In this document: positions 36,123 through 46,767 of the stretch, piece after piece
Numbering within the stretch: position 1 is the stretch's first letter
Layout of the letters: every line of letters begins with the position of its first letter
Assembly: GCA_013138735.1 (NCBI GenBank)
Contig: WTCE01000023.1
Span: forward strand, 26,537-90,536
Reading direction: 5' to 3'
DNA: 64,000 nucleotides
Source: Crocinitomix sp.
Lineage (GTDB): Bacteria; Bacteroidota; Bacteroidia; Flavobacteriales_D; Crocinitomicaceae
The notes under the pieces: model-generated
Seen by the model: the letters and a program-made list of their open reading frames with translations, nothing else
What the model was told of the DNA's origin: nothing
Databases searched by the model: none
Program-made: the position numbers and the translations under genes

Positions 36123-38657
36123 TTACTTGACTACAGTAACGTGCCCGTGAAATTCGAGTTTTTTATCTGTAGCGATTTCTGCCGTTGTGATATGCCAGAT
36201 ATAGACCCCATCTTGAACGAGTTCTCCTCCATATGTTCCATTCCAGCCTGTTGCCAAATTGTATGACTCAAACATTTTTTCTCCCCATCTATTGTAAATC
36301 GTGAGGTGATAATCGTAAATATCGATCCCTGTAAAATAAGGTTTAAACACTTCATTGAATGTGTCGCCATCTGGTGTAATCGCATTTGGAACAAAAATTA
36401 ACTGCTCTTGATTTATGGTAATGCTTTTAGTAATTGTATCCGTACAACCATTAACCGTAACAGCAATTAACGTAACATTATAAGTTCCTTCTACTTCAGG
36501 GAAAATAAAGGAAGGATTTTGATCTGTAGAATTTCCAAAGCCACCAAAATTCCATATCCATGCATCTGCATTGATAGAATAATCGGTGAAATCAACCTCA
36601 GAATCAAGCGTTGATGGATTTAGTGGATCAAAGATGAAGTTTGCCGTTGGCAATTCATAGACTTCAATAAAATCATAATACACTGCTGTATTAGAACATC
36701 CATTTGCATCTGTCACCGTTAAACTCACGTCATAGGTTCCTGCAATATCATACGTATGACTTACGCCACCACAAACAGTCGAAGTCGCTCCATCACCAAA
36801 ATTCCATTCGCAACTTACTCCAACATCCCCAGTATTCGTAAAAATAGCCTCAAGAGGTGAACAATGTGCATTTTCATTCACAGTAAACGTTACCACAGGA
36901 AGCGGAGTTACGATTACATCAAATGTAGCAGCATCACCACAACCATCTACTATTGTATTGGTGATAGTATGCGTGCCAACACCTGCAACAGCAGGATTAA
37001 AGACCCCACCAACTACTCCTGGCCCGGTAAACGTTCCAATATCTACAGCATCTAAAGTCACTGGATCATCATTAATACATAATGGTCCAAATGGAATGAT
37101 TGTAGCATCCCCTTCAGTCGCTCCTGGGTTAACTGTCAAAGTGCTTGTATACTGACAACCATTTTCATCCTCAACACAAATTTCATAATCACCCGCACAA
37201 AGATCCGCAAACGCACCTAAGACAGCTGTAGTTGCACAGGCATCAATACTATAAGTAAAAGCACCTGTTCCACCAGCCCCATCTAAATTGATTGTTCCAA
37301 TACAATCTCCAAGACAAACTTCATGTGTTATAATTTCAGCCACAACAATTGGTTCTGGTTCGATCAATGAAATAATAATTGATGCTTCACAACCATTGTC
37401 ATCCATCACAATAAAGGTATAATCACCAGCTACCAAATCGGTAAATACAGTTGCATCACCAAAAAGTCCACCATCAATATTATAGGTGTAAGGACCAGTT
37501 CCACCGGAACCAATTACTTCAATAGCACCATCATCTCCACCATTACAGAGTATATCGGTAGCCAATACTTCGGTTAAGATTAATTCAGCAGGTTCTAAAA
37601 TTTCAACTGGAATCTCAATTGTACAGCCAGTTTCATCTGTTACTGTTATAGTATAAAGACCTGCAACGAGGTCTATAAATTCGCCTGTATCCACTGGACC
37701 ATCTCCAATATCATAAGTTAACGCACCTACTCCACCAACTGCTTCAACTGTCACACTTCCGTCAGCAAGACCAAAACAAGACACATCTATTTGTTCGATA
37801 ATTGTACCAACGATTTCTATTGGTGATATAATAATAACTTCTAAAACTTCTACTGAACCAGATACATCTGTCACTTCCACTGTATATGTTCCAGCACATA
37901 ATCCTGTAGCGATTGCAGCGGTTCCTCCACCAGCACCTGGATCCCATTGATATGTATATGGTCCTAAATCGCCATCAATGACTTCGGCAACGCCATCACA
38001 AGCGCCGAAACACGTTTCATCTGTATGCTCAATATATGATTCTGATTCAATAATTGGACATAAACTGCATAAGGCAAATAAGCTTCCTCCTTCTCCTCCA
38101 GGTCCAGAGATAGTGAATGAAGAATAAGGTCCGCCAGGATTAGTGACACTAAACATTCCTCCGCCGCCACCAGCGAACACAGGGTCTGCAGCACAATCAA
38201 ACAATCCATCTGCAGCTGCACCAGTACTAATAACATTACCTGCAATTGACGTAAAACAAGAACCTTCGTTTCCAATAGTTGGGATACCAGCGTCTGTTGT
38301 AATCGTAAAAACCTCGTCTAAAAACTGGCCAGTTGCTGTTAGAATAAAACAAACACCATTTACTGGCTCACTAAAGTTGAGGGTATATGTAAAAGGACCA
38401 GTACCAATATGTCTAGAGTCGGCAGGAGTTCTATACGCTGAATCCATACATGAAACAAACTCTAAAGCGTAATAAGTAACACCACCAGTAAAGGCATCTG
38501 TAACACTTACGCCATCAATTGTTGCAGGCGCCGTAACTGGAGATAAACAAACGATTGGAGCACAGTCGACTTGCGCAATTGCATTACTTTTAGTTAGAAC
38601 GAACAATGTTAAAAGTAAACAGCTGTTCAGAAATGTTCTTTGAAAAAATATCTTCAT
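36123..38657 (-). CDS. SprB-repeat surface protein with CHU_C anchor, copy 2
   Basis: The 844-residue protein has a signal peptide ending NAIAQ. Its head (about 30-200) is related to that of copy 1 (FTGGVTYYALEFVSC ... GPGGEGGSLFALC). Four SprB repeats follow (CFGACDGVAEVIDG, CFGLADGSVTVEAVGG, CNGGDDGAIEVIGSGG, CLGDCIGTINLDG). Next come a GPGVVGGVFNPAVAGVGTHTI beta-domain, two PKD domains (EWNFGDGATS, WIWNFGGFGN) and CHU_C (FVPNAITPDGDTFNEVFKPY). It starts 29 bases after the stop of copy 3, so the two are probably in one transcript. Confidence 0.87.
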   Translation of the reverse strand: MKIFFQRTFLNSCLLLTLFVLTKSNAIAQVDCAPIVCLSPVTAPATIDGVSVTDAFTGGVTYYALEFVSCMDSAYRTPADSRHIGTGPFTYTLNFSEPVNGVCFILTATGQFLDEVFTITTDAGIPTIGNEGSCFTSIAGNVISTGAAADGLFDCAADPVFAGGGGGMFSVTNPGGPYSSFTISGPGGEGGSLFALCSLCPIIESESYIEHTDETCFGACDGVAEVIDGDLGPYTYQWDPGAGGGTAAIATGLCAGTYTVEVTDVSGSVEVLEVIIISPIEIVGTIIEQIDVSCFGLADGSVTVEAVGGVGALTYDIGDGPVDTGEFIDLVAGLYTITVTDETGCTIEIPVEILEPAELILTEVLATDILCNGGDDGAIEVIGSGGTGPYTYNIDGGLFGDATVFTDLVAGDYTFIVMDDNGCEASIIISLIEPEPIVVAEIITHEVCLGDCIGTINLDGAGGTGAFTYSIDACATTAVLGAFADLCAGDYEICVEDENGCQYTSTLTVNPGATEGDATIIPFGPLCINDDPVTLDAVDIGTFTGPGVVGGVFNPAVAGVGTHTITNTIVDGCGDAATFDVIVTPLPVVTFTVNENAHCSPLEAIFTNTGDVGVSCEWNFGDGATSTVCGGVSHTYDIAGTYDVSLTVTDANGCSNTAVYYDFIEVYELPTANFIFDPLNPSTLDSEVDFTDYSINADAWIWNFGGFGNSTDQNPSFIFPEVEGTYNVTLIAVTVNGCTDTITKSITINQEQLIFVPNAITPDGDTFNEVFKPYFTGIDIYDYHLTIYNRWGEKMFESYNLATGWNGTYGGELVQDGVYIWHITTAEIATDKKLEFHGHVTVVK

Positions 38658-38686
38658 ACTTTGAGTAATATTAAACTGTCGCTAAT

Positions 38687-40816
38687 TTACTTCACTACGG
38701 TGACGTGACCATGAAATTCGAGCTTTTTATCTGTAGCGATTTCTGCCGTTGTGATATGCCAAATATAAACACCGTCCTGAACCAAATCTCCTCCAAACGT
38801 TCCATTCCAGCCTGTTGCTAAATTGTAGGATTCGAACATTATTTCTCCCCATCTATTGTAAATGGTAAGGTGATAATCGTAAATATCGATTCCTGTGAAA
38901 TAAGGTTTAAACACTTCGTTAAATGTATCTCCGTCTGGTGTAATCACATTTGGTACAAAAATCAACTGCTCTTGATTTACCGTAATGCTTTTCGTAATTG
39001 TATTGGTACAACCATTATCAGTTATAACAGTTAAGGTGATATCATAGATTCCCTCTTGTTCAGGAAAAATGAAGGTAGGATTTTCATCTGTAGAAGTTCC
39101 AAATCCACCAAAATCCCATAACCAGCCATCTGCACTAATGGAATAATCCGTAAAATCAACCTCAGGATCTAACGTTGTTGGATTTACAGGATTAAAGATG
39201 AAGTTAGCCGTTGGCACTTCATATACCTCAATAAAATCATAAGCTACAAACGTTGTAAAACAACCCCCAACATTGGTTACTGTTAAACTAACATCATAGA
39301 GTCCAGCATTGCTATAAACATGTGTCACTGATGGTCCGCAAGAAGTGGAACTTGTTCCATCTCCAAAATTCCATTCACAACTCACCCCTGATTCACCTGT
39401 ATTGGTAAATATCACCTCGATTGGTTCACATCCATCATTGATATCAGAAGTAAAAGAAACAACTGGTAAAGGACTGTCAGAAATACTAACTAATTGAACG
39501 ACTGTGCATCCGTTAGCATCTGTAAGTGTAACGGTATAATCTCCAATTCCTATGTCGTTAAAAACATTAATTCCACCAGCACCTGCTCCAATATCATAGG
39601 TATAAGGAGGAGTTCCTCCTGCGGCAGTAATGGTAATTGCCCCATCCGCAGCTCCTGCACATGAAACATCCGTTAAATCTAAGGTCATTAATAATTCGTC
39701 TGGTTCGTCAATTGTGATTGTTCCAACTTCATTACAACCTTCAGAATCTGCAACCTCAACAGTATATGTTCCTGCACAAAGACCGACAGCAGTTGCCGTT
39801 GTTTGTCCACCAGTTGCAGCGTCCCATAAATAGGTGAATGGCGGTATCCCAGCAGGTTCGGCCGTGGCTGTTGCGTCACAATCTCCAAAACATGCCAATT
39901 CAGTTTTCGACATTACTGGTGGTTCGCAGCATATCACATCCACCAAGACATCATCTGTTGCTATTTCAACTCCACACGAAATTAATTTAACGGTATAAGT
40001 TGTTGGTACAAGTGGACATACTGTTATATCAGGACCCACTCCAATTAAATCTGGCCCGTCATACCACTCCACATCTGGATCGCCAAGTGGAGAATAAGCT
40101 ATTCCATCATTACTTGCGTCCCAAGCGGTATTATTTCTTCCTGGAAAAGGCACTGCTTCTGTGCCGTCAATATTATGAACACCTTGTGTCGCCTGACCAT
40201 CATCCCAGTCGACGCAAATATTTTTTGTTTCTAAATGATTTTCAATCTCATTGGTAGTTTCATAGATAATGATTTGATAGGTCTCTAATTGCTCTCCACA
40301 TAAGAAATGCGGTACATCAATATAACTGACGACAAATCTTCTAGATGGTGCTATTCCCAATGTTTGGTAACGAACTTCTCCACCGTCTCCTGGGTCAATA
40401 TCATACCAAGGCCCCATTATACAGTTTTTAGGAACACTTGCATCTGTAGATGGAATTGTAGACGAGGTAAATGTTGTTGGTTCGCCGGGTGAAAAAGAAA
40501 CCCATCCATTTGAACCAATATAGCATTCTGAATAAGAATTGCCATAGAAACAAAAATCAAAACCAATAGCAATAGCACCTGTTACGTCATCATCAGATAA
40601 AACAACCGAAGTACCAGCGTATGGATCTGGCGCAAATGGAATGACTGACACATCATAATCACTCGTATTTCCACCACCACCTACAAAAACGGCAGTAAGA
40701 TCGGCACAATCTGGCGGACAAATTACTTGATCAGGTCCCGCATCAATTGAAGGATCCTGTGCCTTGACGCTGTATGCAGTAAGTAATACAGCTAGAATTA
40801 GAAATAACTTTTTCAT
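38687..40816 (-). CDS. SprB-repeat surface protein with CHU_C anchor, copy 3
   Basis: The 709-residue protein has a signal peptide ending SVKAQ. A large head (about 20-300) contains AIGFDFCFYGNSYSECYIGS and IMGPWYDIDPGDGGEVRYQT, which resembles a NIDO-like or nidogen-type surface domain. Only two SprB repeats follow (CFGDCDATATAEP, CAGAADGAITITAAGG), then two PKD domains and CHU_C nearly identical to copy 2. The head is shared with copy 5 and not with copies 1, 2 or 4. Confidence 0.87.
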   Translation of the reverse strand: MKKLFLILAVLLTAYSVKAQDPSIDAGPDQVICPPDCADLTAVFVGGGGNTSDYDVSVIPFAPDPYAGTSVVLSDDDVTGAIAIGFDFCFYGNSYSECYIGSNGWVSFSPGEPTTFTSSTIPSTDASVPKNCIMGPWYDIDPGDGGEVRYQTLGIAPSRRFVVSYIDVPHFLCGEQLETYQIIIYETTNEIENHLETKNICVDWDDGQATQGVHNIDGTEAVPFPGRNNTAWDASNDGIAYSPLGDPDVEWYDGPDLIGVGPDITVCPLVPTTYTVKLISCGVEIATDDVLVDVICCEPPVMSKTELACFGDCDATATAEPAGIPPFTYLWDAATGGQTTATAVGLCAGTYTVEVADSEGCNEVGTITIDEPDELLMTLDLTDVSCAGAADGAITITAAGGTPPYTYDIGAGAGGINVFNDIGIGDYTVTLTDANGCTVVQLVSISDSPLPVVSFTSDINDGCEPIEVIFTNTGESGVSCEWNFGDGTSSTSCGPSVTHVYSNAGLYDVSLTVTNVGGCFTTFVAYDFIEVYEVPTANFIFNPVNPTTLDPEVDFTDYSISADGWLWDFGGFGTSTDENPTFIFPEQEGIYDITLTVITDNGCTNTITKSITVNQEQLIFVPNVITPDGDTFNEVFKPYFTGIDIYDYHLTIYNRWGEIMFESYNLATGWNGTFGGDLVQDGVYIWHITTAEIATDKKLEFHGHVTVVK

Positions 40817-40966
40817 TTCGTATAAAATTAAACAAAAACCACAAACGGCTATTCATTTATAACGTATTCCACCATTTGAAAATTGTCCAAACTAGGAATC
40901 CAAAATCATATTTATTCACACTACTCCAATCACGCTCGTTTACGAAATTGATCTTAAAATACTGTT

Positions 40967-43456
40967 TTATTTTATTACTGTGACATGACCGAAAAACTCT
41001 AATTTATCGTCTGTTGCTATGTCAGCAGTTGTAATATGCCAAATGTAAACACCATCTTCAACAATTTCACCACCAAATGTTCCGTTCCAGCCAGTTGCTA
41101 AATTGTAGGATTCAAATAAAATCTCTCCCCATCTATTATAGATGGTTAAGTGGTAATCATAAATGTCAATGCCAGTGAAATAAGGCTTAAATATTTCATT
41201 ATATGTATCGCCGTCAGGTGTAATTGCATTTGGAACAAAAATCAATTGCTCTTGATGAATATTTAATGTTTTAGTAATTGTATCACGACAGCCATTATCA
41301 GAAACTGCAATAAGCGTTACGTCGTAAGATCCTTCTTGATCAGGGAATATAAAGTTTGGATTTTGGTCTGTAGAATTTCCAAAACTGTCAAAAGTCCAAA
41401 TCCAAGCGCTGGCATTTACTGAATAATCTGTAAAGTCTACCTCAGTATCTAAGGTTGTGGTTGCAACAGGGTCGAAAACAAAATTTGCGACAGGAACTTC
41501 GAATACATCAATATAATCATAGTATGTTACAGAATTACTGCAACCATTTAGATCTGTTATTGATAAAGTGACATCATATGTGCCAGGGTTTGAATACTCG
41601 TGCGTTACTACACCACATGAGGCAGACATTGCACCGTCACCAAAATTCCATTCACAACTTGTACCAACATCTCCCGTATTTGTAAAAATAACTTTAACTG
41701 GTGCACAGCCACTATTTTCGTTTGCAGTAAAGGAAACCACTGGTAATGGGTTAACAACTACATCAAAAGTAGCCAAGCCTCCGCAGCCATCAGCGATCGT
41801 ATTTGTAATTGTATGTGTACCAACACCTGCTACCCCTGGATCAAACATACCTCCTAAAACTCCTGGACCTGTAAGCACACCTGTATCTACAGCGTCAATA
41901 CTCACCGCAGCAGCATCAATACATAATGGTCCGAATGGCACTATAGTCGCATCAACTGGTGCTGTGCCTGCAGCAACAATTAGCACACTTGTATATTGGC
42001 AACCGTTTGCGTCTTCAACACAAATATCATAAGCACCCGCACAAAGAGCAACATAAGCTCCAACTCCATCCGAAGTTGCACATGCATCAATACTATACGT
42101 ATAAGGTCCTGTACCACCAGAAGCCTCTAAGTCAATTGTCCCAATACAATCACCTTCACAAATCTCTCCAGTCACATTTTCAATGACAATAAGTGGTTCA
42201 GGTTCATTAATTGTAATAATGATTGACGTTTCACAAGTATTTTCGTCTTGCACGGCAATTGTATAATCCCCTGCGGTTAAAGTTGTAAAGGTTGTTCCAG
42301 CGCCAAAAAGTCCACCATCAATAGAATACGTATAGGTTCCTGTTCCACCTGATCCTATTACTTCTATTTCTCCATTATCACCTCCATTACACAACACATC
42401 AATTGTTGCTACCTCCGTTAACAAAAGTTCAGTCGGCTCTAAAATATCCACAGCAACGTCTACCGTACAGCCATTTTCATCTGTAACTGTTACGGTATAT
42501 AATCCACCAGGTAAATCGACAAAATCTCCACTAGCAAGTGGTCCACCACCAATATCATAGGTTAATGCTCCAGTACCGCCAAGGGCTTCAACTAATACAG
42601 AACCATCTGCACTACCAAAGCAAGTAACATCTGTTTGACTCGTAATGCCTGCGATAATTTCTTCAGGTTCCTCAATAGTTACATCCAACACTACAAGATC
42701 ACCAGATCCATTTGTAACTTCTACAGAATAAGTTCCAGCACATAGATCAGTTGCTTCGGCAGTTGTTACTGCACCTGCTCCAGCATCCCATAAAAAAGTA
42801 TAAGGAGGAACAACACCTTCTAAAACTGTAGCTGTACCATCACAGGCTCCAAAACAAGTAGCATCTGTCACCTCTGTATCCAATTCATCAACAGGTACAA
42901 TGAACTCAAAATGATCTAAATGATTCCAATACGCTCCGCCAGGAGCATTTCTTACTGTGATATGCGTTGCATCATTTGGAGCAACAAAAGTAAAGGTATG
43001 ATTTCCCCAAGCCATTACAGTTGGGCTTACTGTTTGAATTAAAGTACCAAATGCTGTCGCAGAAGTTGAGGCGCCAATAACAACATCTCCAGATCCTGTA
43101 AAAGTAGTTTCGCTTAAGGCCCAAAAAGACAATGTATAAGTTACTCCCGTTGTCAAGGGAGCATCAATTAACATTGAAACTTCATCCTCGGGAACGTGCG
43201 CAATTGAAATACTTCTTAAACCATCTGGAAGATCTGTTACATAACAACCATCCATAATTATGTCTGTTTCATTTCCTCCACCATAAGCTTGAACATCTGT
43301 CATCCATCCGTTAAAAACGGCATTTGACAAATTATAATTACAGGCCACAGGGGCAGTAGTCACTTCGAAACTACCGTTAACAATGACTTGACCATAGCTA
43401 GAAAAGCTAAAGAACAGAGCAATGAGAACGTAAAATAAGCGTTGAAAGTTAGGCAT
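40967..43456 (-). CDS. SprB-repeat surface protein with CHU_C anchor, copy 4
   Basis: The 829-residue protein has a signal peptide ending FSSYGQ. Its head (about 22-190) begins VIVNGSFEVTTAPVACNYN and contains LSFWALSETTFTGSGDVVIG. This jelly-roll type is found in DUF642 or choice-of-anchor proteins and in no other copy here. Four SprB repeats (CFGACDGTATVLEG, CFGSADGSVLVEALGG, CNGGDNGEIEVIGSGG, CEGDCIGTIDLEASGG), the GPGVLGGMFDPGVAGVGTHTI domain, two PKD domains and CHU_C follow. Copies 2 and 4 match closely from the second SprB repeat onward. Confidence 0.87.
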   Translation of the reverse strand: MPNFQRLFYVLIALFFSFSSYGQVIVNGSFEVTTAPVACNYNLSNAVFNGWMTDVQAYGGGNETDIIMDGCYVTDLPDGLRSISIAHVPEDEVSMLIDAPLTTGVTYTLSFWALSETTFTGSGDVVIGASTSATAFGTLIQTVSPTVMAWGNHTFTFVAPNDATHITVRNAPGGAYWNHLDHFEFIVPVDELDTEVTDATCFGACDGTATVLEGVVPPYTFLWDAGAGAVTTAEATDLCAGTYSVEVTNGSGDLVVLDVTIEEPEEIIAGITSQTDVTCFGSADGSVLVEALGGTGALTYDIGGGPLASGDFVDLPGGLYTVTVTDENGCTVDVAVDILEPTELLLTEVATIDVLCNGGDNGEIEVIGSGGTGTYTYSIDGGLFGAGTTFTTLTAGDYTIAVQDENTCETSIIITINEPEPLIVIENVTGEICEGDCIGTIDLEASGGTGPYTYSIDACATSDGVGAYVALCAGAYDICVEDANGCQYTSVLIVAAGTAPVDATIVPFGPLCIDAAAVSIDAVDTGVLTGPGVLGGMFDPGVAGVGTHTITNTIADGCGGLATFDVVVNPLPVVSFTANENSGCAPVKVIFTNTGDVGTSCEWNFGDGAMSASCGVVTHEYSNPGTYDVTLSITDLNGCSNSVTYYDYIDVFEVPVANFVFDPVATTTLDTEVDFTDYSVNASAWIWTFDSFGNSTDQNPNFIFPDQEGSYDVTLIAVSDNGCRDTITKTLNIHQEQLIFVPNAITPDGDTYNEIFKPYFTGIDIYDYHLTIYNRWGEILFESYNLATGWNGTFGGEIVEDGVYIWHITTADIATDDKLEFFGHVTVIK

Positions 43457-43570
43457 AATGTCGGTTTTATTTACTTACACAGTCCTTTGCACAAGGACAT
43501 ATTAGTAATAACGCGCCAAACTAAGCAGCGTTGCCTATCCGAGAAGAAAATATCAGACAAATTTTTTGCT

Positions 43571-43608
43571 ACAAAAAAGTATTGCTCGGTTAATAACCAA
43601 GCAATACT
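43571..43608 (-). terminator. Terminator after SprB-repeat copy 5
   Basis: A long stem of AGTATTGCTCGGTTA and TAACCAAGCAATACT with one mismatch or wobble is followed by a T-run on the minus strand. It separates copy 5 from copy 4 transcriptionally. Confidence 0.8.
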
Positions 43609-43628
43609 ATTATAAATTTTATAAGATT

Positions 43629-46600
43629 TTATTTTAAAACAGAAACATGTCCGTGATATTCTAATTTTTTATCAGAAGTCACTTCTTGCGTATTGATGTG
43701 CCAAATATAGACACCGCTTGGCACAAGTTCTCCACCATAGGTGCCATTCCAGCCAACTGTTACGTCATGTGAAACAAACATTATTTCTCCCCAACGGTTG
43801 TAGATTGTTAAGGTATAATCATAAATATCTATTCCATTAAAATATGGCTTAAAGACCTCGTTATACAAATCTCCATCAGGAGTGATTGCATTGGGAACGT
43901 AAATCAATAATTGTTCGGAAATGATTACCGTTTGAGAAGTGCTATCAACACATCCGTAACTATTTTCAACCACCAAGTCTACCACATAATTTCCAGGTAC
44001 TTCAGGGAAGAAAAATTTCGGATCTTGATCATTCGAATTCCCAAGTTCATCAAAGGTCCATGTCCAAGAGTCTGCTCCAGACGACATATCTGTGAATTGA
44101 ATTTCAGTGTTAATTGTTGTAGTTGGTTGAGGGCCAAATCTAAATACAGCGTTTGGTTGTGGCCATACCGAAATATAATCATAGAAAGTTGATGTACTTG
44201 TACAACCATTCGCATCAATCAATGTGTAGCTTACGTCGTAATCTCCAGGATTTTCATAAGTATGATTTACAGAACCACAAAAAGTAGAACTTGTTCCATC
44301 TCCAAAATCCCAATAACAATCAGCACCAATATCTCCAGTGTTCATAAAAGGAACAGGAAGATCTTCGCAACCCGAAGTTACATCAGTCATAAAAGAAACA
44401 ACTGGTAGGGCATTCACAGTTACATTAAAAGTGGCAATATCTCCACATCCCAATGAAATAGTATTGGTAATGGTATGTACACCAACTCCTGCAACACCTG
44501 GATCAAACACCCCTCCAACAACACCAGGTCCAGTAAACACTCCACCTGGATCTGCCGCAGTTAATACTACTGAGGCATCATCAATACAGAATGGTCCAAT
44601 CGGCGTGATTGAAGCATCTGCCGGTGCAGTTCCGTCTAAAACTGTAACTGTATTCGTGTATTGACATCCGTTGGCATCAACCACACAGATATCGTAAGTT
44701 CCAGCACATAATCCAACATAAGCACCAACACCATCTGTTGTTGCACAATCATCTATACTAAAGGTATAGGGTGCAACACCGTCATAAGCATCAAGATCAA
44801 TAGTTCCATTACAATCACCTAAACAAGCTTCGCCCATTACAATTTCATCTACTGCAACTGGAATTGGCTCATTAACAATAACATCTAATGTTGTTTCACA
44901 ATCATTGGCATCTTTTACAGTAATGGTATAAGCTCCTTCAGTCAAGCCTCCAAAAATTGGCACTGCCCCAAAAGCTCCGCCGTCGATTGAATATTCTAAT
45001 GCTCCAGTTCCGTCTGCACCAATTACTTCAATTGATCCATCCGCTCCACCAAAACATGTAACGTCTATGGTAACCACTAAATCTAATATTAAAGCAGGTG
45101 GTTCTGTTATATCAACAGTTATTGTAGTTAAGCAACCATTGTCATCTTGAATATCAATATCATATGTTCCAGCAGTTAAATCTGTAAAGTTTCCATCTGG
45201 CACATATCCACCACCGTCGAGGTCAAATTCATATGGCGTAACGCCACCAATAGCATCAACTGTTAATTCGCCATCATTTCCACCGTTACAAGAAACATTA
45301 ATTGTTCCTACTAAAACAGGCTCTAATAATTCTGGTGATACAATTTCCAATGGAATATCAATAGAACATCCATTTTCATCCGTAATCGTTACGGTATAAG
45401 TTCCAGGAGCCAAGTCAGTAAATTCTCCAGTTGGCATAGGACCATCTCCAATATCATAAGTTAAAACTCCTGTTCCGCCAGTTCCTTCAACAGTTCCTGA
45501 ACCATCCGTTAATCCGAAACATGAAACTAAGTTCACAACGATAACCATTCCTGTTAGTTCTTCTGGTTCTAAAACCTCAATTTCTCCAGATTCAACACAG
45601 CCCAAGGCATCTGTAACTGTTACTTCATATACTCCAGCACACAACCCGGTTGCTATTGCAGTTGTTTGCGCGCCTGGATCATCCCATAAATAAGTAAATG
45701 GTGCAACACCTACAGCATCAGCCGTTGCTGTTCCATCACATCCTCCAAAGCATAAAACATCTGTAGCAGACATCACCGGAGGTTCACAACAAATTTGGTC
45801 GACAAAAACGTCATCTTCCGCAACAATACCACTGCATGAAATTAGTTTTGCTGTATATGTTGTAGGAGAACCGGGACATACTGTAATTTCTGCTCCAGTT
45901 CCAATTAATAAAGGCCCTAAATACCATTCAACTATAGGATCACCTAACGGCGTATACCTAACGGCGTGATTGGTCGCGGTCCAAACGGTATTATTTCGAC
46001 CAGGGAAAGTTACTGCTGCTGTTCCATCTGAGTTATGAACTCCTTGAACTGCGCGGCCACCAACCCAACCAGGGCATGTTGATTTCGTTTCAATGTGATT
46101 TTCAATTACATTGGTTGTTTCAAAAAGTATAATTTGCTGTGTATTTAATGTCCCTACGCAAGAAAAGAAAGCTACTGCTTCCCATGAAACAACTAATTTT
46201 CTGAAAGGTGAAACACCGATAAGGTCATATTGTATGGTTCCGGTAACATTTGGATTTAAATCTTGCCAAGGTCCCATAACGCAATTTTTAGGAACCGAGC
46301 CTACCCCAGATGGTATAGCTGAGGGTGAAAAAGTTCCTGGTCCGCCAGAAAATCCAAGCCAACCGTTAGAACTAATGTAAAAATTACTGTATGTTTCTCC
46401 GTAATAACAAAAATCAAAACCTATGGCAATGGCACCAGTAACTGCATCATCTCCAAGCACCCGAACCGTACCGGCATATGGTTCTGCCGCATAAGGAATT
46501 GCCGCTACAGAATAATCTGTTGTATTTCCTCCACCAGCAAAAATTGCCTCAAGGTCTACACAATCGGGTGAACAGGTTACAGTATCGACACCAGCATCAA

Positions 46601-46670
46601 TGGTTGGATCTTGCGAGAATCCTGCTATTGCTGTGAGAAAAAGACTAAATAATAGTAATCGTGTTTTCAT
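43629..46670 (-). CDS. SprB-repeat surface protein with CHU_C anchor, copy 5 (largest)
   Basis: The 1013-residue protein has a signal peptide ending AIAGFSQ. Its NIDO-like head (about 20-300, AIGFDFCYYGETYSNFYIS ... VMGPWQDLNPNVTGTIQY) matches that of copy 3. Five SprB repeats (CFGGCDGTATADAVG, CFGLTDGSGTVEGTGG, CNGGNDGELTVDAIGG, CFGGADGSIEVIGADG, CLGDCNGTIDLDAYDG) follow. Then come GPGVVGGVFDPGVAGVGVHTI, two PKD domains (CYWDFGDGTSS, WTWTFDELGN) and CHU_C. It is the first of the array in the direction of transcription and has its own terminator. Confidence 0.88.
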   Translation of the reverse strand: MKTRLLLFSLFLTAIAGFSQDPTIDAGVDTVTCSPDCVDLEAIFAGGGNTTDYSVAAIPYAAEPYAGTVRVLGDDAVTGAIAIGFDFCYYGETYSNFYISSNGWLGFSGGPGTFSPSAIPSGVGSVPKNCVMGPWQDLNPNVTGTIQYDLIGVSPFRKLVVSWEAVAFFSCVGTLNTQQIILFETTNVIENHIETKSTCPGWVGGRAVQGVHNSDGTAAVTFPGRNNTVWTATNHAVRYTPLGDPIVEWYLGPLLIGTGAEITVCPGSPTTYTAKLISCSGIVAEDDVFVDQICCEPPVMSATDVLCFGGCDGTATADAVGVAPFTYLWDDPGAQTTAIATGLCAGVYEVTVTDALGCVESGEIEVLEPEELTGMVIVVNLVSCFGLTDGSGTVEGTGGTGVLTYDIGDGPMPTGEFTDLAPGTYTVTITDENGCSIDIPLEIVSPELLEPVLVGTINVSCNGGNDGELTVDAIGGVTPYEFDLDGGGYVPDGNFTDLTAGTYDIDIQDDNGCLTTITVDITEPPALILDLVVTIDVTCFGGADGSIEVIGADGTGALEYSIDGGAFGAVPIFGGLTEGAYTITVKDANDCETTLDVIVNEPIPVAVDEIVMGEACLGDCNGTIDLDAYDGVAPYTFSIDDCATTDGVGAYVGLCAGTYDICVVDANGCQYTNTVTVLDGTAPADASITPIGPFCIDDASVVLTAADPGGVFTGPGVVGGVFDPGVAGVGVHTITNTISLGCGDIATFNVTVNALPVVSFMTDVTSGCEDLPVPFMNTGDIGADCYWDFGDGTSSTFCGSVNHTYENPGDYDVSYTLIDANGCTSTSTFYDYISVWPQPNAVFRFGPQPTTTINTEIQFTDMSSGADSWTWTFDELGNSNDQDPKFFFPEVPGNYVVDLVVENSYGCVDSTSQTVIISEQLLIYVPNAITPDGDLYNEVFKPYFNGIDIYDYTLTIYNRWGEIMFVSHDVTVGWNGTYGGELVPSGVYIWHINTQEVTSDKKLEYHGHVSVLK

Positions 46671-46767
46671 AAAGTTAGATCATTGCTACTAAGTTAACGC
46701 AATTTTAACATGAGGGATGCCTGTATGTTAAAAAAAAAATGAACAAAATTCGCAATAACACTCCAAT

